64,000 nt of DNA from Eudorina sp. 2006-703-Eu-15 (lineage: Eukaryota > Chlorophyta > Chlorophyceae > Chlamydomonadales > Volvocaceae), in NCBI GenBank assembly GCA_003117195.1, contig BDSI01000031.1:1029501-1093500 (forward strand), written 5' to 3'. Below are positions 22,685-35,608 of the stretch, piece after piece. The notes below the pieces were generated by a model that was given only the letters and a program-made list of their open reading frames with translations, had not been told where the DNA came from and searched no databases. Position 1 is the first letter of the stretch. Each line of letters starts with the position of its first letter. The position numbers and the translations under genes are program-made.

Positions 22685-23436
22685 ATGGAGCGTGGCCCGG
22701 CCGGAGCGCAGCAGGCGGTGTCAGCGGCTGCCGCCTGGCAGCAAGTCATAAATGGAGGCCTGTCAGCCTCAGGAGGCGCGCACGGTGGCAGGGTCACCCT
22801 CGTAGCCCAGGAGCTGGGGCCACTCGCGCCTCGCATGGCCATCCACCATGCCTCGACTGGTCAGCGGCACCAGTTTGGGTCAGCAGGTCGTGCTGCTCTC
22901 CACATGGCCCGTCAGATGCGCCCCGAACAGCTGCAGCTTCCAGTAGCTCTGGAAGCTCAGGTCCTGCAGCTCTACCAGCTGGGAGTGACGGAACCCGCTG
23001 CCCTCGCTGCGTACGGCGCCGTCGTCCCGTTGCAACAGCAGCAGGCGCAATCGCAAGCGCCTGCCCCGCAGCAACCGCAACAACAAAATTACATCACTGT
23101 GCAGCAACTGCATCAGCAATTGCAACTGCAGCCTCAGCAGCTGCCCGCTCGCCGCCGACGCGCTCAGGTCACCGCCGCCGTCCCTGTCCCCCTGGGCCAG
23201 CCGGGGGGCCTTGCCCTCGCCGAGCACCCCTTGCTGCTGCAGAACGTCCACCTCCTAGGGGCGGGTGGGATGCCCCACATGGGTGACCCGGGGTTGGCCG
23301 GGCTGATGCAGGCGGGGGTGGGTCCGGCGGCGGCGGTGATGGCAGCGGCCGGGTATGGGCTGCAGCAGCAGTCGGCAGCGCAGCAGTCCGCCGCGCACCC
23401 GACAGCGGCCGTCGCCGCCCTGAGCACTGCGGAGCA

Positions 23437-23467
<31 letters not shown>

Positions 23468-23560
23468 ATACTGCTGCAGAGGCAGAGGCAGCAGCTGCTG
23501 CAGCAGCAACACCAACAACTCCTGCAGCAGCAGCAGCAGCAGCAACAGCAGCAACAACAA

Positions 23561-23592
<32 letters not shown>

Positions 23593-26500
23593 ACAGCAGC
23601 AGCAGCGCCTGCAGTTGCAACAGCAGCTGAGACAACAACTGCAGCACCAGTTGCAACAACAACAACTGCAACAACAACAACAACAGCAGCTGGAACTGCA
23701 ACAGCAGCAACTTCAACTGCAACAACAGCAGCAGCAATATCAACTGCAACAGCAGCAGCAGCAGCAGCAACAACAACAACTGAACCAGAGCCAACTGGCA
23801 CAACTGCAGCTGCTCGCCATAAACCCGTCTCAGACAGCCGCTGCCCTGCAGCAGCAGCAGCAGCAGCAGCAGCCCCACCAACAAGTCTTGCAGCCGCCAC
23901 CGCCGCAACAGCAGCAGCCCCATCAGCAGCCCCAGTTCCAGCTGCGTCACCGCGCTCGGGCGGTACGGCCGCTCGCCGCCGCACTGGCGCTGTCGCCCAC
24001 GGTTGCTGCTGCGGCGGCGGCCAACGGCAACGGCCACGGCAACGGCGGTACCACTACCTGCGACACCCATTACTCGATCCATTCCTCCAGCTCGTCTACC
24101 CGGGGGTTGCCCCTCAGCGGCAGCAGCTTCGGGGGTCCCCCCAGCGGCTGCTCCGCCGCGTACCCCAGCAGCGGCGCCGCGGTCGCCCTCGCGGCCGCCG
24201 CCGCTGGCGGCTGCGGCGGCGACAGCTCCGCCACCGACCTCGGCGAAGACCTGTACGACCTGTACGACGGCGCCAGCTCCGACGGCGGCTGCAGCGCCGC
24301 CGACTCTGAAACCGAGTTCGTCAGCCCCAACCGCCCCATCTGTACGACGGCGTCCTCCTGGGCCTCCCTCACCGCTGCCGTACTGGCGCGCGTGATGGCG
24401 GTCCTGTCGGCGGGCGGCGCGCTGCCCGCGGTGGCGCCGTGCCTCCGCGCGGTGTGCCGCCACTGGCGCAGCGTCGTGGACGTGCACCTGGACAGCCTGT
24501 CCCCCAGCGTCATGAAGGTCCGCGTCATCACGACGCGCTTCGCCGCCATGCGCGCCCTGCACCTCGACCACTGCGCCAACATCCGCAACCGCGACCTGCT
24601 CGTGCTGTCCCGCGCCCCCGCGGCCCAGCACCTGCACACTCTCACGCTGGGCGATGACCGCGCCCGCCCCTGGGTCTCCAACCGCGGTCTGGCGTCGGTG
24701 TGCCGCATCACCTCCCTCACCCGCCTCACCCTCCGCGACTGCATGTCGCTGACCAACCGCGGCCTGGCGCCCCTCAGCGGCCTCACGGGCCTTACGTGCC
24801 TGTCCCTGCGCGGCTGCCGCAAGCTGACCAATCAGGGCGTGGAGGCGCTCCGGGGGCTGTCCAACCTGCAGCACCTGTCGCTGTACGGCGTGATGCGGCT
24901 GTCGTGCAAGGGCCTGGTGCCGCTGGCGGCGCTGCCGGTGCTGCGGACGTTGGAGCTCGGGCACACGCGGGTGCGGGACGAGGGGCTGGGGCACGCGGCC
25001 CGGCTGGCGGGCTTGCGCGCGCTGGTGCTGGTGCGGGAGGAGGTGACGGATGCGGGGGTGCGGCAGCTGAGTGCGCTGGGGGAGCTGACGCGGCTGGTGC
25101 TGCGGGACAGTGTGGAGGTGAACGGGGAGACGTTGGCGGTGCTGCTGCCGGCGCTGCGCCACCTGCAGGTGAGTGAGGGGCGGTGGGGGAGGGAGAGGGG
25201 AGGGGAGGGGGGAGGGAAAGGGCAGGGGAGGAAGAGGTGTTGGGGAAGGCGGAAAGGGGGAGGCAGGAAGGGGGAGGGAAAGGGGAGGGGAGGAAGAGGG
25301 AGAGGGGAGGGGAGGAAGAGGGCGTGGGGAAGGCGGGAGGGGGAGGCAGGAAGGGGGAGGGCAGGAAGGCTGAAGGGCAGGGAGGGCAGGAAGGCTGGAG
25401 GGCAGGGAGGGAGGGAGCGAAAGAGGGAGCGAAGGAGGGAGGCACGGGTGGGGATGGAGTAGGTGCGAGGCAAGGCGCCAGGCAGGGGAGTTTGTCTGTT
25501 GTGGGCTGTGCCGCCGCCTCCACTGTACGCGACCTCCCCTCGCGGATCATTGCTCCGACGGCGCCAGTCAGCGCATCATTCAGGAGTCTGCCCCACCCGC
25601 CCCACCCGCCTGTGCCAATGAAGACAGCGAGATCGCGAAAAATCACCGATTGTGTAGCAGTTGTCCAGTTGGCCGACGCCGCCGTTGAAGTAGGACGTAG
25701 TAAATTATGTGTATCTAGGGTAACGTAGAGCCGTGTATGGTTGTAATATGAGAACGGCTGTAGCGTGGGCTGAAGGCGCAGTAGCGAATGGCGGGCGACT
25801 TTGTCCACCAATGTCCCTCCTAACCATCCCTCCCTTTCCCCACCCCGGTTCGTTCTTCGGGGTCCCCACCCCAACCCCCGCGCCTTTCCCCATACAGGTG
25901 CTCGACATTCAGCGCAACTGGTCCTTCAACAACCTTCAGCTGGCCCGCTGCCTGCCCATGCTCATCGCGGCCCCCGCCCTCACCTCCCTGGACCTCCGCT
26001 CCACCTGGATCTGCGACGAGGGCGTCGCCGCGTTGGGCCGCATCCCCACCCTGCGCCGCCTGGCCCTCAGCCCCCAGCAGGACTCCTGGGTCAAGTACCT
26101 CGCCGTGCTGCCGCAGCTGAAGCAACTGACGGCGCTCGTGCTCCGGAACCTGCCGTCGTTGCCGTATCAACTGATCGAGGCGCTGGCGGCGCTGCCCGAC
26201 CTGAGGGAGCTGGATCTGTCGGAGCCGTCGCCGGCGGCGGAGGGCCCCGCGGCGGGCGGGGCGGCGGCGGCGGCGTGGGCGGCGGCGGTGGCGCCCGCGA
26301 CGCTGGCGGCGATGGCGGGCAAGGAGCCGCTGCGGGCCTACACGGTGGCGGCGCTGGGGCGGCTGCAGGCGCTGCGCAGTCTGGACCTGTCAAGGTGGGT
26401 GGAACTTGGTGATGTGTGATATTCCGGTGTGTGAGTTCCATGAAGTTCGATTTCGTACATGTATATTTAGTGTTTGATGCGTTGGTCAACTGCTTTGCTT

Positions 26501-26961
26501 GGTCCTTCGCCTCCCTAATCCTCCCCCCTTTTGCACACACAAGAGAGAACAGCTCCAACAACACGTTCTCCTTCCCCCCTTTTCCCCCCCCTCTCCCCCC
26601 TTCTCCCCCCTTCTCCCCCCTTCTATCCCGCCGCCCCACACTCAGGCGCAACCTGCTGCCCGACCAGGCGCTCTTCCTGGTCATGTGCATGCCCTCCCTG
26701 GAGCGCCTCATCGCCGTACAGTGCCCCTTGCCCCCCGCCGCCGTGTCCCGCCTGTGGCAGCAACGACCCGAGCTGGTGATTGTGGCGGGCAGCGGCACCG
26801 CCGCGCTGCAGTACATGAGCTCCCAGTTATCGTACAACCTGTCGTACCAACCGCAGCTGCAGCGGCAGCAGGGCCCGGGGCCGGCGCACCCGGGGGGCAG
26901 CGGGGGCGAGGGCTGTCCGCTGCCCCCCCTGGATGATGGGGACGGCTTCCTCGCGCTGTGA
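22685..26961 (+). CDS. F-box-like, leucine-rich-repeat protein with polyglutamine region
   Basis: It is probably a substrate receptor of an SCF ubiquitin ligase or a related LRR scaffold. Exons are 22685-25168, 25898-26394 and 26646-26961, giving 1098 residues. The ATG at 22685 lies just after acceptor TTGCAG; the earlier in-frame codon at 22649 is GTG. Order: Ala/Gln-rich N-terminus; polyglutamine region, residues about 250-400; low-complexity linker; F-box-like segment, residues about 553-600 (SWASLTAAVLARVMAVL to CRHWRSVVDVHL); then repeats of AMN1/FBXL cysteine-containing type such as LTRLTLRDCMSLTNRGLAPL and LTCLSLRGCRKLTNQGVEAL to about residue 1060, and a Gln/Gly-rich tail. The F-box is divergent, so SCF membership is inference. 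The LRR part is confident. Confidence 0.88.
23434..23880 (+). repeat. CAG/CAA polyglutamine tract in the F-box/LRR gene
   Basis: About 150 codons are mostly CAG and CAA, broken by CTG, CGC and TTG codons. Mixed CAG/CAA usage shows an old tract under coding constraint rather than a pure triplet expansion. Confidence 0.93.
25169..25480 (+). repeat. GGGAGG/GGAAAG purine tract in an F-box/LRR gene intron
   Basis: An almost purely purine sequence begins at the GTGAGTGAGG donor. The overlapping open frames are artefacts of the short period. Confidence 0.85.
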
Positions 26962-29346
26962 TCGCCATCCGCTGGCTGGCGGCTGTGTGGCTGCGTGGCT
27001 GCGTGGCGGTTACCTAGGAGCCGGATGCGCCGTGTGCGGTGTGTGTGTGTTTCGGCGAAGTCTCCACTGACCTAAACCCACGTTGAAATTCTGTGTTGAG
27101 CCGGTGTTGGGAGGAGGGGGCCGGAGGAAGGAGACTGGGACGAGAGGGCATTCGCCGCTGCTGGGGTTCGTGTACGGCATGGCGCTGAGGTGGCGGCCAG
27201 ACGGCGGCGGGCGGGCGGGGGGTCTGGAGGGAGGACCACCTGCAGGCGTAGGAGGCGGTGGAGGGGGAGATTATGGGGGGGGAGATGATGGGGGGGAGGG
27301 GGAGGGGGGAAGGAAATAAGCGCTGCCACCCGGGGGGGAGGGGGAGGGGGCGTGTGTTCAGCCTTCGCTATCCCGCCGTGTGGGGCGCGAGGGCGGTCGG
27401 ATGATGAGGGCCTCTAGGGTGTGTTGTTGGACGGTGGGGGGGGTCGGACCGCCCATTGGATCACTCGACATTCGACATTCGATGTATGTTCGATCGACGA
27501 ACCATCGAGAGCCCTTTCTTCGCCGATGGGGGTTTATAGGAAATGGGTAGACATATGGGGGGAGTCGCGGGGGGAGCTTCACAGAAGCGCACATCCCTCC
27601 AGGGGGGGGCAGATGTGCCGGTCGCGTTGCCGCTGCCACGATTCGGCAAGTCTGTGCGGGCGCTGTATGTTGTACCAGCCACACAACAACAAAAGGAAAG
27701 AAAGGTGCAAAGGTGCTTTGTCTCGCGGGCACTGACAGTATTCGCCCCCGAGGCAAACACCGGCACCGCCATATCTCTGATTCATTGTGGTCCGTCTGCC
27801 CGCCTGCCTGCCTGCCTGCCTGGCAGGCAGCCAGCGAGATGTGTTTTAGCGGCGGGGGCGTCACCTGCCGCGCCGCCTACCGATAACTCATCGCACTCAG
27901 CGTTTGAGTTGAGTTCGGTTTGTGTACGGTTCTTCAATAAAGACATGCTGTTGAGCTTGTGTGTGTATGTGTGTGTGTGTGTGTGTGTGTCTCTCACCTT
28001 CCTTTAGCGACGACGAGGGGGTCCGACAAAAGGGGGGAACTAGGTGGTCTGTGTGTTTAGGCCAGTGGCCCGACCCCCTCGGATCCTCCCCACCTCCCCG
28101 CCTCCCCACCCGGGGGGGTTTACAAAGAAACGGGGGTGGGGGGTATCGCCCCCATCAGCCCCACCTGACCTCCAGGGGGGGAGGGTAGCCCTCCCTCGTA
28201 CGCTGTACGGCATCGGCAAGTGGCATCGGCCGTTCGGCCCCACCCCCCGGGGGGATTCCCGCTTCATCTCGGGGCGGGCGAGGTCGCGTCCCTTTTCCCC
28301 ACCTTTTGCTAGCTGTTTTTCAAGGAGGGGCCTGATGTCGCGGGCCGAGAATTTTTGAACTTGCAAATTGCGCAATGCAGCAACAGTACTGCTGTAGGAG
28401 GGCTTTGGTGGCGTGGCGGTGTCGGTTCCCGCTGAGAAACCCGGTGGGGGGCGTCGGGGCCCCACCCGGCCCCTCCCGGCCCCCACCCCTCCCGATGGAT
28501 CGGGGAGCTGACCACACCCGCAAGGGCCACGGGGGTAAGGCCCACGGGGCCACGAGGCGGGATGTGCGGTACGGCGTTTTTCAAAGGCCATTTCCCCTCA
28601 CCCAACAAGTGCGTGAACCCGTTCGGGAGCTGAGACCTGGATCCAGGTCCGGATCCCGCGCCCTGGATCCGCATCCAGGTTCGGATCCGATGGGAGAGAC
28701 GCGCCGGTGATAGGGTGGGGTTGGGGCTGAGGGAGTCTAGGCGAGTGGCCGAGGACTGGCGTATTTTGGGGGGCGGAGCCGGCCGGCAGGTTTGGGCGCC
28801 CCTGGGCCGTCCTTCCGCGGGGGGCTCATTGCAGGGGGCTTTGCTCTGGGACCTTTTTTCCCGTCATAGTATTTTTGGCAAACTGAGCCGTGTATGAGTG
28901 TGTGTGTGTGTGGGTTTGAATGGGCGTGACGAGGGGTTGGCTTTATTGGGTCAATCCCTCCGTGTATCAATAAGACATTGCTGATTATGGGCAGCTGTGC
29001 AATCTGCAGGGCTGGTAGTACGGAGCAGTACGTGCTGCTGCGCATGACGAGTTATGAGGATGATGAGGACGATGGTTGGCCTTTTTGCAGATGGATTTTG
29101 AAGAGCAGCTAAGCGCGTGAGGGAATCCGCCGTTGGAGAGGAGGGGTGCTGCTGGTTGCCGTGGTGCGTGGTGCGTGGTGCGTGGGTGGGTGGGTGGGTG
29201 GGTGGGTGCGGGGGGTTGGGGTTTCTTGACAAGGAAGTCTGTGAAAGGATGCTGCCTCCTTGGGGGCCAGATAAATACACACTCCCCGTTTCTGTCTTCG
29301 CCCTTTCCTCACTCTTGTTTTTTCAAAAATCAAATAATTGGATTAC

Positions 29347-29466
29347 ATGATGGGGCACTGCCTGCCCGGCGCCGCCTGTGTGTTTGGCGAGGGGGGCAAC
29401 CCGCCCGACCCGGAGGTGTTCGTGTATCAGGGCATGCGAGAGGGGATATCGGATATGTGTTTTTAG
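29347..29466 (+). CDS. Possible short ORF or first exon, unknown
   Basis: The 39-residue frame starts MMGHCLPGAACVFGEGG and ends at TAG 29464-29466. Upstream is an AT-rich stretch with a TATA-like CAGATAAATACA at about 29269-29280, unusual in this GC-rich window. No family is recognised, and an internal GT could act as a donor. Confidence 0.2.
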   Translation: MMGHCLPGAACVFGEGGNPPDPEVFVYQGMREGISDMCF

Positions 29467-30651
29467 TCACGGAGCAAGGCGGGGCGAGGCGGGGCGGAGG
29501 GACACCCGCCCCTGCAGCGGCCCGTGGACGGATCGGGGCCGCAGCCAGAGTGGGGCGGTATGTCTTCTATACCCCCCCAATGTCCCCCGCCCTGGTACGA
29601 CTCCTGCCCTGGATCCTGTTAGAGGCCCCGGTCGATGGCTACACGGAGGTGGCGTGGGCGGAGGTTGGAGGAGGATGTGGAGGTGGTGTGGAGGTTGCGG
29701 GGCACTGCAGGTAGGTGCGATGCCCCCCTGGTGGTCACACTTTCGTCGAGCGCGTGAAAGGGCGTCCAGTGGGGCGGTCGGCTGGATGGTGGTGAGTCGG
29801 TTTGCTGTCCTGGCTTCGCTGTCGGTCCTTGACCCTTGACTAGGGTGGGCTGCGTGAGGGACTGCAGTGGGAGAGGTTTTGGTGCGGTGCGGGTGCCGCA
29901 GGGGTCGCTCAAGTGTACGATGTACGATGTACGACGATGATTCATGGGAGTTCTATGCGGGGATGCGAGTACGGGTCTGTGTGTAAGGAGGGATGAGTGA
30001 TGAGCTCCGGGGCAGGCGGGGACGAGAAGACAGCACAGGCAGAGCAGGGGCGCGTGACATGCAAGGGGCACAGCTACACAGCCCGGGATAGCCAAGTCCG
30101 TGGGCCACCTGGCCTCCGCTGCCCCGACCCGTTACGGTTGGGGGCCGGGGAGGGGGACATCGCGGCGGTGGGTGTAGGGACAAGGAGGACGTGGAGGAGG
30201 TGGAGGAGGAGGAGGTGGAGGTGGAAGCTGGCGTGTGCTGCAAAGCTTCGGTCGCGAAGCACTGCACTGCACTGCATTCCACTGCCGCAGCCCCCCCTCC
30301 CCCCTCCCCCCGGCCCCTTGATGTGCCAGCCGGTGCTGTTGCGCCTTGGGGCCACCTGCTGTCTCCCTCCCCCCGCCCCCACGGTTCCTCCCATCGGGGC
30401 GGTAACGGACACCGGGTCTGTCCAGATGAGATGGCGTCGGGGGGGGGGAGGGACATGCGTGTCTGTGTATGTGTGTCTGTGTATGTGGGGACTTGGCTGG
30501 TAGGGGATGTTTGGAGGGGTTCTGGGGAAGGGATAGCGATGTGAGGATGCTGCGACGGGGTTGGGGGGTTAAGGGGGAGGACGAGGATGCGCTGGGAGTG
30601 GGGGTTTGGGGGCCGCTTGCTCCCAACTGCGTGAACAGGCCCTAGGCCGGG

Positions 30652-30712
30652 TGAGGTGAGGTGAGGTGACGTGAGGTGAGGTGAGGTGAGGTGAGGTGAG
30701 GTGAGGTGACAT
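30652..30712 (+). repeat. (GTGAG)n pentanucleotide satellite
   Basis: About 11 copies with one GTGAC variant. Each unit resembles a splice-donor string. Confidence 0.9.
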
Positions 30713-30794
30713 CCGTGAACTGCCCATGTAAGAACAAATAAACGGGAACATGCTTGCGGGGAAATAATTGCATTATGAATTTTATTATCCGCAT

Positions 30795-30863
30795 GGGTGG
30801 GTGGATGGGTGGGTGGGTGGACGGACGGATGGATGGATGGATGGATGGATGGATGGATGGGTG
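30795..30863 (+). repeat. (GGGT)n/(GGAT)n satellite
   Basis: Tetranucleotide units shift from GGGT to GGAC and then GGAT along the array. Confidence 0.88.
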
Positions 30864-31628
30864 GTTCAGAACTGCTGTGGTGGGAGTCGTGCAATGTCGC
30901 GTCACTGCCCCGGGCGGGTGGCGGCGGCCGGGGGTGGCACGCGCAGGTGGGCACATACCCATTATGTGAGTGCCACAGTACAGTACGGCATACACATACA
31001 CACAAACACGTGGGTGATGTGCTTTGGTACCTCGCTGGCGGGGCCCCTCCCAACCCCCTCCCAGCCCCCGGGAGAGGGCGACATCGGTCGGCAGTTGAAG
31101 GGTGCAGCCGCCAGCGTCACCACCACCACCACCACCGGCGTGTGGGCGCGCTTCCCATACTTTTGGGGGCTCGGGCGCAAAACCTTGTGCGACCGTACGG
31201 CACGGTATGGCTTGAAGTACATCGGTCGGGGTGGGTCAAAGTGTCCTTCGGTGTGTCCCCAGTTTGTGCTGCTGGGTGGTGGTGGCTTCATGGGTGAGTC
31301 ACGCTCCTGGGGAGAGGGAGGGCACGGGTGTGGATGGGGCGGCGTGGGGTACGGATGGGACATGTACAGGAGCGGATTGCGGAGCTGTGGGAGTGGTGTC
31401 CCTGACAGCTGTTCCTGGGCAACACATCCACCCCTGCACCGCACCGGCAAACCCCGGCCCCGTCGCCATCGCCAAGGTCCAGTACGATGCACCGGATTTG
31501 GGGGCGGGGATCCCACCCCAATGGGGTTCTGAGACGGGGGGTGTTGGAGGGGGTCCGCGATCTGGCTGCTGCGCTTGCAGTCGTGATGGGGCGGGCGGGC
31601 GGGCGGGTGGGGACGTGAGGGGGCCAGG

Positions 31629-31754
31629 TTTTGGGGCCCAGGAGGGTTTTGGGGCCCAGGAGGGTTTTGGGGCCCAAGAGGGTTTTGGGGCCCAGGAAGG
31701 TTTTGGGGCCCAGGAGGGTTTTGGGGCCCAGGAGGGTTTTGGGGCCCAAGAGAC
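31629..31754 (+). repeat. 18-bp minisatellite, seven copies
   Basis: The unit GGTTTTGGGGCCCAGGAG is repeated seven times with few changes (CAGGAG versus CAAGAG or CAGGAA). It contains the palindrome GGGGCCC. Confidence 0.93.
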
Positions 31755-32181
31755 CTGATATCAGGAGGAGGAGGCGCTTGTCTCTTTGGGACTTCGGGGG
31801 GCTGCCATGTGCCTCCTCGCCTAGAACTTGATGCGAACTTGAAACCTAAACAACAACCCTTGAAAGCTTGCAGGGGATTCACGTCCCTCGGCTTGGGTGG
31901 TGGCTGGTGGGCCTGGTGGGGCGAGGCAGCGGACCCGCCCTGCCCCCCCCACCCCCGCCCCGCGGCGCGCTGCCCCCGGTCGTCGTGTTGTGCAGTCGGA
32001 CGCCGCGGGGACGTTCGCTGAGCCCCGCGGCTGACCCCTCCCTGGAGCTGGAGGCGGAGTGAGTGGTGTGGTGTGCGTCGCGGCCCCATGGGTTGGCGGC
32101 TAGGTCACCCCCCTGGAGTGGAGTGGAGTGGAGTGGAGGGGGAGGTGGACTGGAGTGGAGATGTAGCCTGTGGAGCCCATA

Positions 32182-32183
<2 letters not shown>

Positions 32184-32260
<77 letters not shown>
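32184..32260 (-). repeat. (AC)n tail of element C
   Basis: About 38 GT dinucleotides on the plus strand, directly abutting the conserved element end. Confidence 0.93.
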
Positions 32261-32262
<2 letters not shown>

Positions 32263-32627
32263 CGTTACATATCTGCCGGGCCGACACTGGCCGGGGGCGC
32301 TAACCCGCCCCATACGGGAGACCGCCGAAGCACTTTCCCCCGGATACGGGGGAAAGGGGCGTAAGGGGCCTCTGTCCCCTCGCTCTCAACCTAGGGCGCG
32401 TGCCCGATCCCCGAGGATCGGTGACCGCTGTGCCCCCTCAAGGGAGTGGGCGAAGGCCCATCCCGGGCGGTCTGCGCCTCGCAGTCCGCTGTTCAACCTC
32501 CTCAAGTCCTTGCAGCACCCAGGGCGCGTTTCGGAGGCGCGCCCCTGCTTGGTGCGGTAAAACTAGCCTGGTCCCGCGTCCTAACCTAATCGTAATAGCT
32601 AGGGTTGCACCCTCCGGCAGGCCTGCC
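32261..32627 (-). mobile_element. Retroelement fragment C, (AC)n-tailed, rearranged 5' end
   Basis: Inverted relative to copy A, with its 3' end at 32261 (TGTAACGAT on the minus strand) next to a (GT)n run at about 32184-32260. At the 5' side the element breaks at 32627. It is then followed by about 48 bases (32628-32675) repeating its own interior (32433-32478), and by a second short (GT)n run to about 32692. Confidence 0.68.
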
Positions 32628-33821
32628 TGTCCCCTCAAGGGAGTGGGCGAAGGCCCATCCCGGGCGGTCTGCGCCTGTGTGTGTGTGTGTGTGAGGGGGA
32701 GGAGGGCCATCCGGGGGCGGCAGTGCGGCAGCCCGCCCTGGGCTCACCGGGTGGAGGCAGTGCGGCGAGGGCGGAGCAGAGCAGGTGCCCGCGGGTCGGT
32801 TCGGCCCCCACCCTCCTGTCTCCCCGGGGGGGGAGAGGGAGGGGCTCTCTGGCTCCTTGAGGGCCCTTGATGGGGCGCGGCGGACAAGACGACCCCCTTC
32901 CGCCCGAGGGCGGCTGCGCCTGTACGGCAATACTGTATACCGGGTCCCGCGGACCGCGATTCGGGGGTCGTACCCGTCAGGCCAGGGGAAGTTGAAGGGG
33001 GAACACTCCGGCCTGAGTGTATGTACGACTGTGTAATCAGCGAGGAACCCGCCCGCGTGTGTAGTAGTGTACGCGGAGGGAGGGGGGTGCTCGGCGGCTG
33101 GGGCGGCATATCGTATCGTATCCGCGGAAGGTGAGAGAGGCGGAGGGAGGAGGGGCGGCCAAGCAACAAGCGCACTGTGTAATGGCGGTGATGGATCGCT
33201 GCGTTATAACGCATCATGTATTCGTATTGATGTTACAGCCACTAAGGGAGTGGGCCCCCTGGCGGGTCGTCGATTACAGCCGCAGGCCCCTAGCTGACCG
33301 CACACTGCAAAACCCGAAACCGCGCCACCGTGGCGCACCGGACAGGTAGGCTCCTCAAGCGCACCGACGCACACACCCCTCACCCTTCAATTAACCCCCC
33401 ACCCTCTCCACCACCAGGTAGGGAACCACCCCGTTCCTGCTGACGGTGCCGGCCGACTGCGGCGCGGGCCGCGGTCTCCCCCCCAGGTGCCGGTGGGATC
33501 GGCCCGGCGATGCAATCGGAACCCCTAAAGTACGACAGCCTCTTTGCCTTCCAACGCACAGCACGCACAGCACACAAGGCAGCACGAGGCTGATCCACCC
33601 CCACCCCCACAACCGGCCCCTGGGGGCGTCAACGGGTCCGCGCGGGGGGACGCAGAGGCCGCTTCCCTCCCTCCCTCCCTCCGGGGGGGGGGCTGGTCAT
33701 GAGGAAGGAACGAAAGGAACAAGGGAGCGGCCGATGAACCCTCAAGTGTGACTGTGACTGTGACTGTGACTGAGACCGACCTGTGAGCCAAAATCCAAAC
33801 ACGCCGGAACACGCGCGCCTC

Positions 33822-33852
<31 letters not shown>

Positions 33853-35489
33853 ACACGCGGGCGGGCGGGTTGCATTTCTAAACACACACACACACACACA
33901 CCCGGTTCCGCCTCTGCAGCCGCGATCCACCTCCGACTACGAGATCAAATTTGTGGATGGCCGGCGCTATATTTCGAACGTGGTTGAGAGATGATTTGCA
34001 GTTCACAGAGACTGATTACTGGTCAGGGGGGATGCCAGGTGGAGCCCAATGCGAGAATAGAGACAATGAGGGGACGGGCGGCCTCTCCGTACAGTGCAGG
34101 CGGTCGAGGCCCCACCCTGTCAACAACGTCCGGCAAATCGCTGCTCCTGGGTGATGGCACACGACCCCCCGCCGATGGGGTACACGACCGCCCGACACCA
34201 TGTATGCATACCTGGAGACACATAGAGATGAACCAAACAGCCGAACAACGGAGTGGCGAGCAGCTCATGGCCGCCCCTGCCCCCTGCGGCGCAAGGCCCG
34301 TATCGGCACCGTGCCCCGCCCCGCCCCTCCCCGACTCCCAAAGGACGGACGGATGGGCGGGAGGGACGGCCAGCTCACCATATCACGTCATGTCACGTCG
34401 CACCTCACGTCATGTCATGTCATGTCACGTCATGCAAGTGCAGTTGCGAGATGCGATACGCACCGAGCATCCCCACCCAGCCAGCCACATGGAATGACCC
34501 CATCCCTCCCTTCCGTCCCGGCAATCTGCAAGCTCGGGCCTGGCGGGCCCGCCACACATACAACCTCGACCAGGACAAAACACCCGCCGCCGCAGCCACC
34601 TTGCGCCGTCCACCCCGCCCCTGCACTGCTCCGAGCTGCCAACACTCATAGCACCGAAGACCCTCGTGGGACCGCGTTGGAGCTCCTGCGGCCCCCTGCT
34701 GCCGCTCTTCCACCTCCTCCTCCCCCTCCTCCCCCTCCTTCCCCCTCCTCCTCCTCCCCTCCTCCCCCTCCTCCTCCCCCTTCCCCTCCTCCTTCCCCCT
34801 CCTCCTCCTCCTCCTCCTCCTCCTCCTCCCCCTTCCCCTCCTCCCCTCCTTGCCTCCCGCTGCTCCTGGTCCTCAGGCACAAACCGCAAGTTCCGCCCTC
34901 GCCCTCGCCTTCACTGCTACCGCGGGTGGCGGGTGGCGGGGGCCGCGGTTGCAGTTCCTCCGAGCTCCGTCGGACGATGAAGCGACGGAACGCCGCGTCG
35001 TCGGTCTGTCTCTAGGGGCCGAACGACCGCCACCGCGTCCACCACCTCTACTGACCGACTGCAATGCCGCCAACCAGGCCCGCAGGCCGACCCAGGACAC
35101 CATCGTCCACACAAATGTGCAACTATAGATGCGTGGATGCCGAGTCTATGTGTGTGTGCGCGCGAGTATACTGCAAAGGAATGCTGCGGCTGCGACCCGC
35201 GACCAAAAGTACGGCATCCAACCAACCGGCGGATCCCTCAGCGCACCCCAGCCCGCCCGCCCGCCCGCCAGGTCGGTGGGATCTACCCCCCGCTGGACTG
35301 AGCGCCCGACAGCAGCATACCGTAACAGGCAAAGGCGACATCCGGCCCCGCCCCTCTCTGCCGTACATCCAGCCGATATGCTCTGCACCGCACACTGCCC
35401 CCACCACTCCGCACCCCTCGTGCCAGCGATGGCTGCAGCACAGTGCCGCCCCCCCAGACCGCTGTCGCAGCGCCAAATGCACCCCCCCA

Positions 35490-35608
35490 GTGCTCCCCAC
35501 CCCACCCCACCCCACCCCACCCCACCCCACCCCACCCCACCCCACCCCACCCCACCCACCCCACCCCACCCCACCCCACCCCACCCCACCCCATTCCACC
35601 CCACCCAC
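35490..35608 (+). repeat. (CCCCA)n pentanucleotide satellite
   Basis: About 23 copies with rare CCCA and CCATT variants. Confidence 0.93.

Noticed and set aside
30642..30760. GTGAG array as a CRISPR-like or regulatory repeat
   Set aside because: Units are five bases with no spacers; it is a simple satellite.
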